In this document: in pieces, positions 1-10,152 of the stretch
Layout of the letters: the number at the start of each line of letters is the position of its first letter
Position numbering within the stretch: position 1 is the first letter of the stretch
Source of the DNA: Methylomonas fluvii
GTDB lineage: Bacteria; Pseudomonadota; Gammaproteobacteria; Methylococcales; Methylomonadaceae
DNA length: 64,000 nucleotides
Direction: 5' to 3'
NCBI RefSeq assembly: GCF_014850975.1
Contig: NZ_JACXST010000001.1
Span: 682,001 to 746,000, forward strand
Made by a program: the position numbers and the translations under genes
The notes under the pieces: generated by a model
What the model saw: only the letters and a program-made list of their open reading frames with translations
What the model was told of the DNA's origin: nothing
The model's database searches: none

Positions 1-245
1 TTCAGCCCGGCGATATTCAAAGCCAATTCCTGGGTCCAATAATCCAGGCAATACCATTCCAATTTGCCTTCCATCGCTTTGAAACGCGGTGCCAACTGCT
101 GTTTGGCGTCCTCTAGCGTCAGGCTATGCAGTTCGGCAAAGCGCAAGGGCACAAACTCCTGCCAAAAATGATTATCGAAATTCAAATCCAGTAAAGTGCC
201 GTCCATGTCCAGTAGTACGGTATCGATTTGTTTCCAGTCGAGCAT
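1..245 (-). CDS. yrfG: GMP/IMP nucleotidase YrfG, HAD family (3' end outside window)
   Basis: The ATG is at 245 and reading continues leftwards off the window edge, so only the N-terminal ~81 residues are present. The protein begins MLDWKQIDTVLLDMDGTLLD, which contains HAD motif I (DMDGT) with the nucleophile and acid/base aspartates. The following NFDNHFWQEFVP and WYCLDYW stretches match the E. coli YrfG type closely. YrfG dephosphorylates purine nucleotides in the cytosol. In enterobacteria yrfG sits near nudE, which is also close by here (2018-2569), supporting the call. The C-terminal catalytic motifs cannot be checked. Confidence 0.85.
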   Translation of the reverse strand, partial: MLDWKQIDTVLLDMDGTLLDLNFDNHFWQEFVPLRFAELHSLTLEDAKQQLAPRFKAMEGKLEWYCLDYWTQELALNIAGL

Positions 246-422
246 TTCAGTTTATCCCTATCATTTAATAGCTCTTGTCATTCCCACACACAGCCTAAAT
301 TAGTTTTTTATTCTAACCGGAAAATCCCTAAGTTCAGCTAGGCTTGATGTCTATAAGAAAAAGGATTAAAAGCTTTTATATCTGTTCTGTCACGGCATCG
401 GCCGTCGAAAGGAGTTAAATTC

Positions 423-1934
423 ATGAGCACCATGAAAGTGCGAACCCGTTTAGGCTTGGGTTTTAGCGGAGTCTTGCTGCTACTGGCCATGATTGCCGGC
501 ATCAGCATCAACAGCATGAACGACTTGTTGTCCAACATCGACAACATGGTCAACGATAAATTTCCGAAAACAGTCTGGGCCAATAACGTCATCGGCAACA
601 TCAACGTTATTGCCCGCTCGATGCGCAATACCCTGATTATCAAAGACCGAGCCACCATCGATAAAGAACTGGCCCGCATTCAAGACGCACGGCGAGCTAT
701 CAAGGAAAATCTGGATAAACTTGACGAGACTATTAGCAGCGCGGAAGGTAAAGCCGTACTCAAAAAAGTGTTGGATGCCCGGACACCTTACGTGAATGCC
801 CAGGATCAGTTCATCAAATTAGCCGGCGAGGGCAAGCAAGCGGAAGCGGCGGATTTTCTGCTGTCCCAAGTCAGGAAGTTGCAAACCGAGTATATCGATT
901 CGGTAGCCGCGCTAATTGATTTTCAAACCAAGCTAATGAAACAATCCGGAGTAGAAGCCAAGGAAACGGTCAATCACAGCGTGAATTTGATTACCACACT
1001 GGCGCTAGTTTCCGTACTGATTGGTGGCGTTGCCGGCTATCTGATCACTAAAAGCTTAATGACGCAGCTTGGCGGAGAACCCGGCTATGCTGCCGAAGCG
1101 GTCAATACCATGGCCGCCGGCGATCTTTCCGTAGCGATAGAACTGCGGGAAGGCGACACCAGCAGTTTGTTGTACGATTTAAAAGGCATGCGCGACCAGC
1201 TTAGTAACGTCGTCCAGCAAGTTTTGGGTAATGCCGACGTGTTAAGTTCGGCGTCCAAGGAAGTTAGCGCTACCGCGCAATCGATCAGCCAAGCCACCAC
1301 CGAGCAGGCGGCCAGTGTCGAAGAAACCACCAGCTCCATCGAACAACTCAGCGCCTCGGTGCAACAAAATACCGAGAATGCCCACGTCACCGAACAGATG
1401 GCCGGTAAATCCGCCAGCGAGGCCAAACAAGGCGGCGAAGCGGTAATCGAAACCGTCAATGCCATGAAACATATCGCCAAAAAAATCGGGCTGATCGAAG
1501 ACATTGCCTACAAAACCAATTTATTGTCCTTAAACGCGGCAATCGAGGCCGCCTCGGCCGGCGAACACGGTAAAGGCTTTGCCGTGGTGGCGGCGGAAGT
1601 CCGTAAATTGGCGGAAAGCAGCCGCACCACGGCGGCGGAAATCAACGAATTGGCATCCAACAGCGTCTCGATTGCCGAAAAAGCCGGGGTGCTCATCGGC
1701 CATGTGCTGCCGGACATTGTGAAAACAGCGGACCTGGTCCAAGAGATCAATGCCGCGTCAGCAGAACAAGCCAGCGGCATCAAACAAATCAGCGAGGCCA
1801 TGCGGCAGTTGGACAGAGTCACGCAACAAAACGCGGCCGCCTCGGAAGAAATGGCCGCAACCGCCGAGGAATTGAACGGCCAAGCCGAACAACTGCAAAG
1901 CGTGGTTGGTTTTTTCAAGTTAGCGAACAGTTAA
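423..1934 (+). CDS. Methyl-accepting chemotaxis protein, 4HB sensor
   Basis: A transmembrane chemoreceptor of 503 aa. A ribosome site (GGAG at 411-414) precedes the ATG. TM1 lies at about residues 10-30 and a periplasmic four-helix-bundle-type sensor at about 33-187. TM2 (about 188-208, [20 protein letters not shown]) leads into a HAMP linker ([20 protein letters not shown]). A long coiled-coil signalling domain follows, with the conserved hairpin tip ([17 protein letters not shown]...[16 protein letters not shown]) that contacts CheA/CheW. No CheR/CheB-tethering pentapeptide is seen at the C-terminus. The ligand cannot be inferred. It stands alone, with no che genes in the window. Confidence 0.93.
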   Translation: MSTMKVRTRLGLGFSGVLLLLAMIAGISINSMNDLLSNIDNMVNDKFPKTVWANNVIGNINVIARSMRNTLIIKDRATIDKELARIQDARRAIKENLDKLDETISSAEGKAVLKKVLDARTPYVNAQDQFIKLAGEGKQAEAADFLLSQVRKLQTEYIDSVAALIDFQTKLMKQSGVEAKETVNHSVNLITTLALVSVLIGGVAGYLITKSLMTQLGGEPGYAAEAVNTMAAGDLSVAIELREGDTSSLLYDLKGMRDQLSNVVQQVLGNADVLSSASKEVSATAQSISQATTEQAASVEETTSSIEQLSASVQQNTENAHVTEQMAGKSASEAKQGGEAVIETVNAMKHIAKKIGLIEDIAYKTNLLSLNAAIEAASAGEHGKGFAVVAAEVRKLAESSRTTAAEINELASNSVSIAEKAGVLIGHVLPDIVKTADLVQEINAASAEQASGIKQISEAMRQLDRVTQQNAAASEEMAATAEELNGQAEQLQSVVGFFKLANS

Positions 1935-2017
1935 AAGTGCTTTCACGCCGATCTTGGCATGGAAAGGAAACCCACGTCAGCAACCCAACCAGCGACCAAG
2001 CTGTAAACCCTGAGCCG

Positions 2018-2569
2018 ATGCCCAACAGACCAAAAATCCTGAAACAAACCGTCATCGCCCAAACCCGGCAATTCTGCATCGAAGCCCTGGACCTGGAGTT
2101 TAGTAACGGCGAGCGCCGCCAATACGAGCGTCTGGCTCGCAGCGCCTCGCACGGTGCGGTACTGGTGGTGCCGATGCTAGACCCCGATACTGTGCTGCTG
2201 GTTCGGGAATACGCCGCCGGCATCCATCGTTACGAGCTGGGTTTACCCAAAGGCAAGCTGGATGCCGGCGAGGATATGCTGGACGCCGCCAATCGCGAGT
2301 TGAAAGAAGAAATTGGTTATGGTGCGGCCAAATTACACCATTTGCACCGGGTATCGCTGGCGCCGGCCTATCTGGAACACACGATAGATATTATTCTCGC
2401 TGAAGACCTGTATCCGGAAAAACTGGTCGGCGATGAACCTGAAGAACTGCAAGTGGTGCCTTGGCCGTTAAATAGTATCGATACCTTGCTAGCCAGCGGC
2501 GAATGCAGCGAAGCCCGTTCGATTGCCGCCTTGTATATGGCGTTGGCGCATTTGAACGAGCGCGGTTGA
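2018..2569 (+). CDS. nudE: ADP compounds hydrolase NudE (Nudix)
   Basis: Nudix hydrolase acting on ADP-ribose, NADH and Ap3A-type ADP compounds. The Nudix box is intact (GKLDAGEDMLDAANRELKEE, fitting G-x5-E-x7-RE-x2-EE). Flanking sequence follows E. coli NudE, for example LEFSNGERRQYER near the N-terminus and EDLYPEKLVGDEPE after the box. An in-frame GTG at 1937 would add 27 unmatched residues. The ATG at 2018 gives 183 aa, close to the ~186 aa of the family, and starts where E. coli NudE starts, so it is preferred despite a weak ribosome site. It runs convergently into the BatD gene. Confidence 0.88.
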   Translation: MPNRPKILKQTVIAQTRQFCIEALDLEFSNGERRQYERLARSASHGAVLVVPMLDPDTVLLVREYAAGIHRYELGLPKGKLDAGEDMLDAANRELKEEIGYGAAKLHHLHRVSLAPAYLEHTIDIILAEDLYPEKLVGDEPEELQVVPWPLNSIDTLLASGECSEARSIAALYMALAHLNERG

Positions 2570-2624
2570 GCTGTCGATCACTACGGTAAAGACGCAGGAG
2601 TTTGCACCTCTACAGCTTTGAACT

Positions 2625-4325
2625 TTAAATTTTGAATAGGGGCTCCAAACCGTCGTCGCTTTTCCCTTTGCCGCTGACCGCTGCGGGTTTAGTGGAAAAC
2701 ACCTGCCAAAGATTCTGGCCTTGCCAATCTTGATTCTGCCCGGAATATAACAAGCGATTCAGCGCCAAAATCTCTTCACGGAGCCCATCGGCACAATGGG
2801 CCGCAATCGCCCCCAAACTCTCCGCGCCGAACTCGGCCTTACCCCATTGCAGCAAAGCCTCCTTGGCGGCCTGCGGGTTATTTTCCCAACAAGCACGTTT
2901 CAGCGTCTTTTCCATAGCGGTTTCCTGCACCCGCTCAACAGGCTTGTCCGTTGGCGCTTTGCCGGAAGGGCGGCGATAAAACACAACAATAGTCAGTAGC
3001 CAGCCCAGCGCCAACGTCGCCGATACCACTTGCCAAAAGCGGGTGTCGCTGCTGTTGGTCACGGTAATTGGCGTCGTGGTCATCGGGCTCGCTACCGGCT
3101 CTTGCGGTGCACTCGATGCAGCGGGCGAAGCGGGATTTTGGGCATCCATGCTGCCGGCTAAGGCCGTGAGCTTGACGCTAGGCAGGTGCGCTGTTTCCAT
3201 TTTCTGGGTTTTGGTGTTGAACCAAACGATGTCCAGCGCCGGCAAGGTATATTCGCCAGGCTTGGAAGGGATGAAGGCAATTTTTTCTTCGCGTAGCGCC
3301 GTTAAACCGTCGCTGCCTTTGTCTTCCTTTAGCAGCGGTTGGTCGGGATAGGTTTTGATGCCATCGATAGCGGTTTTATCAAGCAGTTCCGGCAACTGGC
3401 CGACCGTGGCGCCTTTCGCGCTCAGTGTCAGCGTGCGGGTCAAAGGCTCTCCAACTTTGGTTTGCAAGCTGGTAGCCGACCAGGTTTCGCTGAGTTTTAA
3501 AGATTCGGCGCTCAACCAATTCGGGCCTTTAAAGCTGGCCGGCACCGCTTGTACGTTCAACGTGATGGCTTTGGAAGCCACCCGCCGAGATTCCGTATCC
3601 GGCCGATTGAAGAAACCGTTGAAACGCGGCTGGCGTTGATTGCTCAGGTATTCGGCATTCAGTATCAACGGCGCGATGGTAAATACGCCGCTTTGCTGCG
3701 GAAAAATCGCATATTTCCGTTCCGTCACCCAATAATCCACGCCCTTGACTTGGGTGGCGTAGGTGCTGTCCTCGCCCAGTTTTTCGACTAAGGCATCCTT
3801 AATCTCCGGTTCGCTAAGACTGGCCTGGGTAATCTGTACCTTGCGGAATAACTTCAGCGTGTACAACACCTGCGACTGCACGTAGGGCTGCTCGGGCGTG
3901 GCGGTCACGTCCAGAAATATGTCGTCGTTACCTTGCGGAGCAGCGGTATTTTCATTCACAACCAGTTTCAACGGCTTGCTGCTATCGGCACCGAAGGCAA
4001 TCGACGGGATGAACAACTCGCCGGCTTGTTTGGCCATCGCCCGAACTATCCATTGTTCGGTCCGGCTACTTTTGCCGTTGATCCACGAGGAATTGCTGCT
4101 GCGCTGCTGACTGAGAATGTCGAAATTCTCCTGCAAGGGCGCAAAATCCGGATTGCCGTCCGGCTCTGCGCTGGCGGTAAAGGTAATTTGAAACGATTCA
4201 GTAAGGCCGACCGGGTTGCGGTCAACCGCCACTTGAATCTCCGCCGCCTGTATCGCGGCGCTAATCAGCATTAACAGGCCATACAGCAGCCACGAGTAAC
4301 TATGTCTATGCATACAATGGATCAT
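2625..4325 (-). CDS. batD: BatD family protein (oxygen-tolerance/aerotolerance type)
   Basis: A secreted, membrane-anchored protein of 566 aa. It has an N-terminal signal peptide (WLLYGLLMLISAAIQA), a long beta-rich periplasmic region, one TM helix near residues 437-457 (FWQVVSATLALGWLLTIVVF) and a cytoplasmic tail. This is the usual BatD build. BatD belongs to the MoxR/BatA/BatB set, thought to act in envelope stress or protein maturation; the exact molecular role is unknown. Its ATG directly follows the stop of the upstream RND pump gene (TAAATG). The rest of its Bat partners lie 5.8 kb upstream at 10153-19477, an unusual separation. Confidence 0.85.
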   Translation of the reverse strand: MIHCMHRHSYSWLLYGLLMLISAAIQAAEIQVAVDRNPVGLTESFQITFTASAEPDGNPDFAPLQENFDILSQQRSSNSSWINGKSSRTEQWIVRAMAKQAGELFIPSIAFGADSSKPLKLVVNENTAAPQGNDDIFLDVTATPEQPYVQSQVLYTLKLFRKVQITQASLSEPEIKDALVEKLGEDSTYATQVKGVDYWVTERKYAIFPQQSGVFTIAPLILNAEYLSNQRQPRFNGFFNRPDTESRRVASKAITLNVQAVPASFKGPNWLSAESLKLSETWSATSLQTKVGEPLTRTLTLSAKGATVGQLPELLDKTAIDGIKTYPDQPLLKEDKGSDGLTALREEKIAFIPSKPGEYTLPALDIVWFNTKTQKMETAHLPSVKLTALAGSMDAQNPASPAASSAPQEPVASPMTTTPITVTNSSDTRFWQVVSATLALGWLLTIVVFYRRPSGKAPTDKPVERVQETAMEKTLKRACWENNPQAAKEALLQWGKAEFGAESLGAIAAHCADGLREEILALNRLLYSGQNQDWQGQNLWQVFSTKPAAVSGKGKSDDGLEPLFKI

Positions 4326-7300
4326 TTACTTCATTGAAAAAGGTTTATGAACATCAGGGCGGTCATCGAACCAGCCGTATAACACTGGCAATACCACCAA
4401 GGTCAGCAGCGTGGAACTAATCAAGCCGCCTATCACCACGATAGCCAGGGGCTTTTGCACTTCCGAACCAGGGCCGATGGCGAATAAAAACGGCACCAGA
4501 CCCAGCAAGGCCACCGTGGCGGTCATCATCACCGGCCGAAAGCGTTGTTCGCAGCCGCGGCGTATCGCATACTCCAGACTCAGACCGCTTTCGCGCTGGG
4601 AGCGGATATACGATACCAACACCACCCCATTCAGCACCGCTATGCCCCATAAGGCGATGAATCCCACCGAAGCCGGGACCGATAGGTACTCGCCGCTGAT
4701 AAACAGCGTGATGATGCCGCCTATCGACGCAAACGGCAGTACCAGAATAATCAACGCGGCAAAGCGCAGCGATTTAAACAACATAAACAACAAAAAGAAA
4801 ATCGCCGCGATAGTAACCGGAATGATCATTTGCAAATGCCCCAAGGCCCGCTCCATATTCTGGAATTGACCGCCCCATTGCAGATAATAGCCTTCCGGCA
4901 ATTGCACTTTGTCGGCCACGGCTTTTTGCAGCTCGGCGACGAAACCGCCCAAATCCCGGTCGCGCACGTTAATCCCCACGACAATCCGGCGCTTACCCAT
5001 TTCCCGGCTGATCAAGGCCGGACCATCGTTTAAGGTGATATTGCAGACATCGCCCAGGGGCACGCGCGCGCCGTTCGCTGACGTCAGCATCAACGCATCT
5101 ATGGCACCGATATTGTTCCGAAATCGCTCCGGCAAGCGCACCGCCGCCGAAAAGCGCCGTTCGCCTTGATAAATCTCGGTAGCCACTTTGCCGGCTATCG
5201 CGGTTTCTATGACATCGTGTATGTCCGATGCGTTTAAACCGTGGCGAGCGATGGCTTGCCTATCAACGGTGATATTCAAATATTGCTGACCGGTCAAACG
5301 CTCAACCCGTATATCGCGGGCACCGTTAACATCGTTCGCCACCCCGGCAATGGCGTCCGCCAGGCGTTTCAATTCAGCCAGATCGTCGCCGAAGACTTTC
5401 ACCGCCACGTCGGAACGCACGCCGGTGACCATTTCATCCACCCGGTCGGAAATCGGCTGGGCCATCACCACCTGCATGCCGGGCAGGTTTTCGGTGAGTT
5501 TCGCGCTCATCGCATCGGCGATGTCGTCCTGAGTCCAGCCTTTCGGCCATTCTTCCCGCGGTTTCAATGTAACGATAGGCGTGGACTCGTTTTGCGCTTG
5601 CGGATCGGCGGGGCTTTCGCCGCGGCCCACGCCGCTGACTACGGTTTTTACGCCGGGGATTTCCATCACCATTTTCATCGCCTGCATTTCCACATTGATG
5701 CTTTCCTCAAGCGAAATGTTCGGCATCCGGTTAATGCCCGGCACGATGGAGCCTTCCTTCATTTCCGGAATGAACGATGTGCCCAGCAAGGGCAGTAAGG
5801 CCAAGGTCGCGGCGAACACGCCGACCGCACCCCCCACCACCTTCAGCCGATTGGCCATCGCCCAATCCAGCATCCGTAAATAAATCCGCTTGATGAAAGC
5901 GATCAGCCGGGTGTCGTGCTCGCCGTCGTGGCCTTCCAGTAAAAAGGCGCAGAGTACCGGCGACAAGGTCAGCGACACGAGCAGCGAAATCAGCAAAGCA
6001 ATAGCAATGGTATAAGCCAGCGGCGCGAACATCTTGCCCTCCATGCCTTGCAGCGTCATCAGCGGCAAAAATACCAGCACGATGATGCCGACACCGAACA
6101 ACACCGGCGTCGCCACTTCCTGGGCGGCGGTCTGCACCACGCGCACCCGGCTGGTTGCCCGGCCTTTTCGTTCGCCGAGCAGCCGAAACGCGTTTTCCAC
6201 CACGACTACCGAACCGTCTACCATTAAGCCAATGGCAATCGCCAAGCCGCCCAGCGACATCAGATTAGCGGACAGACCCAACTGATTCATTGCGATAAAC
6301 GTCACCAAAGGCGTGACGATCAAGGTACTGACCACGATCAGACTGGAGCGCACATCGCCCAGAAACAGGAACAACACGATCACCACCAGCACTATGCCTT
6401 CCAGCAGCACTTTGGTCACGGTATGCAAAGCCGCATCGACCAAATCGCTACGGTCGTAATAGGAGACAATTTTCAGGTCATGCGGCAGCATGCCTTTCGC
6501 GTTGATTTCCGCCACTCGCGCCTTGATGCGGCTGACCACTTCCTTGGCGTTGCCGCCGCGCAGCATCATGACAATGCCGCCCACGGATTCGGTGTAGCCG
6601 TCCTTGAGCACTGCACCCGCCCGGACTTCATGGCCGATTTTGACTTCGGCGACATCATGCATATGCACCGGTACCGAGTCTTCTTCCTTCAAGACGATAT
6701 TGCCGATGTCTTTGACGTCGTTAATCAAGCCGACGCCGCGAATCAGATATTGTTCGGCATAATGCGGCAGTACGCCACCGCCGCTATTGGCGTTATTTCT
6801 AGCCAGCGCCTCGAATACTTCGGTCAATGAAATCCGGTAATGATGCAAGCGGTTGGGGTCAACCAACACCTGGTATTGTTTGACATAGCCGCCCTGGGAA
6901 TTGATTTCCGCCACGCCGGGAATCCCGCGCAGCAACGGCCGCACCACCCAGTCCTGCGCTTCGCGGCGCTGTTGCAATTCCTCTTGGGTCAAGGCCCGTT
7001 TGCCATCATCGTCGCGCTCCAAGGTGTATTGATACACCTCGCCCAAACCGGTGGAAACCGGCCCCAGCACCGGATTGATGCCTTCCGGCATCTGCTGCTT
7101 CACCTCTATCAGCCGTTCCATTACCAACTGCCGGGCGAAGTAAACCTCGGTCTTATCGGTAAAAATTAACGTAATCAAGGACAAGCCGTTCTTATTCATC
7201 GAACGCATTTCTTCCAGGCCGGGCAAGCCGGCCATCGCTATTTCCAAGGGCACGGTGACCAATCGTTCGACTTCGTCCGGCGATTTACCGGTCGCTTCGG

Positions 7301-7451
7301 TGGCGATTTGTACCTGGATATTGGTGACATCCGGAAATGCATCCACCGACAGCTGCTGCACGGCGCGCGCACCGAACAGCGTGACCGCCACTGCCAGCAC
7401 CGCCACCAGAACACGCTGATGCAGAGCGGCTGCTATAAGGCTGTTAATCAT
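4326..7451 (-). CDS. Heavy-metal efflux RND permease, CusA/CzcA family
   Basis: Inner-membrane RND pump subunit of 1041 aa, typical of HME-RND proteins that export metal ions through a tripartite complex. It starts INSLIAAALHQRVLVAVLAVAVT (TM1). It carries the family phrases GLPGLEEMRSMNKNGLSLITL, YQYTLE and WVVRPLLRGIPGVAEINSQGG. The TM4 segment reads GLAIAIGLMVDGSVVVVEN. The Asp and Glu of the proton relay are present, but the first acidic residue of the CzcA-type DFG motif is Ala here, so zinc/cobalt specificity should not be assumed. It is preceded by its adaptor gene (3-nt gap). No outer-membrane TolC-type partner is in the window. Confidence 0.92.
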   Translation of the reverse strand: MINSLIAAALHQRVLVAVLAVAVTLFGARAVQQLSVDAFPDVTNIQVQIATEATGKSPDEVERLVTVPLEIAMAGLPGLEEMRSMNKNGLSLITLIFTDKTEVYFARQLVMERLIEVKQQMPEGINPVLGPVSTGLGEVYQYTLERDDDGKRALTQEELQQRREAQDWVVRPLLRGIPGVAEINSQGGYVKQYQVLVDPNRLHHYRISLTEVFEALARNNANSGGGVLPHYAEQYLIRGVGLINDVKDIGNIVLKEEDSVPVHMHDVAEVKIGHEVRAGAVLKDGYTESVGGIVMMLRGGNAKEVVSRIKARVAEINAKGMLPHDLKIVSYYDRSDLVDAALHTVTKVLLEGIVLVVIVLFLFLGDVRSSLIVVSTLIVTPLVTFIAMNQLGLSANLMSLGGLAIAIGLMVDGSVVVVENAFRLLGERKGRATSRVRVVQTAAQEVATPVLFGVGIIVLVFLPLMTLQGMEGKMFAPLAYTIAIALLISLLVSLTLSPVLCAFLLEGHDGEHDTRLIAFIKRIYLRMLDWAMANRLKVVGGAVGVFAATLALLPLLGTSFIPEMKEGSIVPGINRMPNISLEESINVEMQAMKMVMEIPGVKTVVSGVGRGESPADPQAQNESTPIVTLKPREEWPKGWTQDDIADAMSAKLTENLPGMQVVMAQPISDRVDEMVTGVRSDVAVKVFGDDLAELKRLADAIAGVANDVNGARDIRVERLTGQQYLNITVDRQAIARHGLNASDIHDVIETAIAGKVATEIYQGERRFSAAVRLPERFRNNIGAIDALMLTSANGARVPLGDVCNITLNDGPALISREMGKRRIVVGINVRDRDLGGFVAELQKAVADKVQLPEGYYLQWGGQFQNMERALGHLQMIIPVTIAAIFFLLFMLFKSLRFAALIILVLPFASIGGIITLFISGEYLSVPASVGFIALWGIAVLNGVVLVSYIRSQRESGLSLEYAIRRGCEQRFRPVMMTATVALLGLVPFLFAIGPGSEVQKPLAIVVIGGLISSTLLTLVVLPVLYGWFDDRPDVHKPFSMK

Positions 7452-7454
7452 GCT

Positions 7455-8591
7455 CTACTCCAAGGTGCTGCGCAGGCGTTCGTTATTCAAATGAAACGCG
7501 CCACCCACGACAATTTTTTCACCCGCTTTCAAGCCTTCCAGTAAGGGCCGTTTCTGAGCTTCTTCGCGGCCCAGCCGCACCGGACGTAACTCAAAACGTG
7601 CGGCAGCGGTTTCCACGAACACAAAATCCTTATCATTTTCCCTGACCACCGCCTGGCTGGGCACGATCAAGGTCTGTGAGCCGGGCTTGCTGATTTTTAA
7701 GGTGGCCAACATTTGCGGCTTGAACAAACGCTGTGGATTGGCTAGGGCCATCCGCACTGTCACCGTGCGGGTGTCGGAATCGACCATATCGGCGACATAA
7801 ATCAGTTTGCCGCTAACTTCCTGTCCAGGTAGTGCCGGTACTTCGGCGAAGGCTTGGTCGCCTTGCCGCGCCCAGTGCGCTTGTTGCTCGGGAATTTCCG
7901 CAACTAGCCACAGTTGCGACAAGTCCGCGACGGTATACAAAGCGTCTGCCGGCTGTACCACCTGGCCGATGGCGACGTTCCGTTCGATGACGACGCCGTC
8001 TATGCTGGCCGTAACCGGCGAAAAGGAGTGAATGCTGCGCTGTTTGTCTATGCGTTTCAAATCCGCGTCACTCATGCCCATTACCCGCAACTGGTCCGCG
8101 GCGGCGCGTAAATCCACATCGGCTTCAGTCAACACGCTCTGCCGCTCCTGAAACTCGGCTTCCGAGATCACGCCGCTTTCCAGCAGGCGCTCGGCGCGCT
8201 TGACGGTAATCCGCCGCAAATTGACTTGCGACGCGGCTTTTAAATAGTCGGACTGTGCTTTACCCAGCTCGGTGCTATTCAGTAGCGCCAGACGTTCGCC
8301 CTTTTTTACCACTTGGCCGAGCATGGCATCGATTTCGGTAATCCGCCCGGTAACCGAGGCGCCGATGCGCGCGACCCGGTGTTGATCCAATTCCACCCGG
8401 GCCGAAAGATTCAGCGACTCGGCGACTTCGCCGGGTTTGACCTCGGCGATGTTCAACAGCTTTAGCAAGGCAGGCGAGGCTTCCAGGACCGGTTTCAAAT
8501 CGGCGCTAAAGGCGGGTAAGGCAAAACTCAGCAAAAATAGCGCTGCCATAAGCGGCGAAGAGCGGAATGGCGTCTGGAGCTTGGCTTTCAT
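7455..8591 (-). CDS. RND efflux periplasmic adaptor (membrane fusion protein)
   Basis: Periplasmic adaptor that joins the RND pump to an outer-membrane channel. The ATG at 8591 has a GGAA ribosome site five bases upstream; a TTG at 8609 is less likely. A signal peptide (SSPLMAALFLLSFALPAFSA) is followed by lipoyl/barrel-sandwich halves (VARIGASVTGRITEIDAMLGQVVKKGERLALLNSTELGKAQSDYL and IDGVVIERNVAIGQVVQPADALYTVADLS; each shown only as context, split by a helical hairpin at about 100-160), then a beta-barrel and membrane-proximal domain ending LRSTLE. The adaptor-pump gene order and the short gap support a two-gene unit. Confidence 0.9.
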   Translation of the reverse strand: MKAKLQTPFRSSPLMAALFLLSFALPAFSADLKPVLEASPALLKLLNIAEVKPGEVAESLNLSARVELDQHRVARIGASVTGRITEIDAMLGQVVKKGERLALLNSTELGKAQSDYLKAASQVNLRRITVKRAERLLESGVISEAEFQERQSVLTEADVDLRAAADQLRVMGMSDADLKRIDKQRSIHSFSPVTASIDGVVIERNVAIGQVVQPADALYTVADLSQLWLVAEIPEQQAHWARQGDQAFAEVPALPGQEVSGKLIYVADMVDSDTRTVTVRMALANPQRLFKPQMLATLKISKPGSQTLIVPSQAVVRENDKDFVFVETAAARFELRPVRLGREEAQKRPLLEGLKAGEKIVVGGAFHLNNERLRSTLE

Positions 8592-8782
8592 GGTATTTCC
8601 TTTAAGCAAAAAATCTTTTCAAACAATTTACAAATCACGGACTACTTCTACGTTGTCAGATTATTTTCTAGGTCATCTTGTCATCTAACGACGTAAAGCT
8701 AAGGCCGATGCAAGCAATGTTGGCGTATAACTCAGGTGTCGCCAATTGCGCTTTAGGCCGACAAACTCAACTTAGCGAATGG

Positions 8783-10081
8783 CTAAATTGCCGCCTCGGA
8801 TGGTTTGGCGCTGACCAACACCTTATCGATACGCGTACCGTCGATGTCGACGATCTCGAAACGCCACTGCCGAAATTCGAAGTTGTCCGTTACTTGGGGA
8901 ATTTTTTCCAGGTAAAACAAAATAAAGCCGCCGACGGTGTGATAGGCGCTGTCGGCTTCGCCGGGCAAATTGCCGTCTATACCGATCACCGTCTTCAAAC
9001 GCTGGATCGATAAACCGCCATCCACCAACCACGAACCATCGCTACGTTGCACCACATCGACGTCCAGATTGGTGCGGCTGGGTAGATGGCCGACGATGGC
9101 TTTTAGGACATCGCTGAGCGTGACCAAGCCTTCAATATCGCCATATTCGTTTACCACCAGCGCCAAATCGGCACGCTTTTCCTGGAAAAACTCCAGTAAT
9201 TGCCTTAGTGTCATGGCTTCAGGCACATACAACGGTGCATGCAGGATCGGCGCTATATCCAAGGTCTTGTCGGCCATCGCCAGCTTTAGCAGATCGCTTC
9301 TCTGCAAGATTCCGACCACATTTTCCAAGCCGTCTTGGCAAACTACCGCTCTGGCGTAGGGGCAGTCGGCGATTTCGGCATGTACTGTCGCTTCCGGATC
9401 GCTTAAATCGATAGCGTATATCTGCTGCCTCGGCGTCATGGCCGCGCCGAGCATTTGTTCATCCAGTTGCAAGACGTTGCCAACCAAATGGCTTTCGCTG
9501 GCGTGAAATACACCGGATTCCGCACCGATTTCCATCAGCAGTTTGATTTCTTCGTTGGTGACACTGGTCTGCGGCGGCCGATGTGCGCCAAATAGCCGCA
9601 ATATCAGCGTGCTGGATGAGGACAGCAGCCAGACGATAGGGCTGGCAACCAGCGACAGCGTATGCATGGGCCGGGCGATAAACACCGCAATCCGCTCCGG
9701 ATGCAGTAGGGCCAGTCGCTTGGGCACCAGTTCGCCGATCACTACCGAACAATAAGTAATCAGAAATACCGTGGCGATTAATGCAATGCTCTGGGCATAG
9801 GGCGCCAGCAGAGGAATGTTCAGCAGTTGCCGATACAAGGGACGGGTTAAGGCATCCTCGCCCAAGGCGCCACTGAGAATGCCGACCGAGGTTATGCCGA
9901 CCTGCACGGTAGACAAAAATCGGGACGGATCCTGGTGCAATTTCAGCGCGGTGCGCGCACCCGCGCGTTTTTCGCCGGCCAATTTCTGCAAGCGCGCCAG
10001 CCCGGAAGAGACCAGCGACATTTCCGACATTGCAAACACGCCGTTGATCAGGATTAAAATCAGTATCAGGCCAATATCCAT
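8783..10081 (-). CDS. CNNM/CorC-HlyC family membrane protein (DUF21-CBS-CorC_HlyC)
   Basis: Predicted membrane protein of 432 aa. A DUF21 transmembrane part covers about residues 1-190 (opening MDIGLILILILINGVFAMSE, then GELVPKRLAL). Two CBS repeats follow at about 205-330 (MTPRQQIYAIDLSDPEA; VPEAMTLRQLLEFFQEKRAD). A C-terminal CorC_HlyC domain ends the protein. Relatives are annotated as hemolysins or Mg/Co efflux proteins; ion transport or tolerance is the more likely role. It sits between the VWA/TPR gene and the metal efflux pair, splitting batD from its usual partners. A metal-homeostasis link with the adjacent RND pump is inference from position only. Confidence 0.88.
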   Translation of the reverse strand: MDIGLILILILINGVFAMSEMSLVSSGLARLQKLAGEKRAGARTALKLHQDPSRFLSTVQVGITSVGILSGALGEDALTRPLYRQLLNIPLLAPYAQSIALIATVFLITYCSVVIGELVPKRLALLHPERIAVFIARPMHTLSLVASPIVWLLSSSSTLILRLFGAHRPPQTSVTNEEIKLLMEIGAESGVFHASESHLVGNVLQLDEQMLGAAMTPRQQIYAIDLSDPEATVHAEIADCPYARAVVCQDGLENVVGILQRSDLLKLAMADKTLDIAPILHAPLYVPEAMTLRQLLEFFQEKRADLALVVNEYGDIEGLVTLSDVLKAIVGHLPSRTNLDVDVVQRSDGSWLVDGGLSIQRLKTVIGIDGNLPGEADSAYHTVGGFILFYLEKIPQVTDNFEFRQWRFEIVDIDGTRIDKVLVSAKPSEAAI

Positions 10082-10152
10082 GGGTTTATAGCATCCAAAA
10101 GTAATAAGTGTCGGTAGTACGCCAATTGGTTCCCGGTTCTCGATCCGTCAAT

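Noticed and set aside
5241..5798. Plus-strand 185-codon frame opposite the RND pump gene
   Set aside because: His-rich low-quality translation caused by the codon bias of the pump gene on the other strand.
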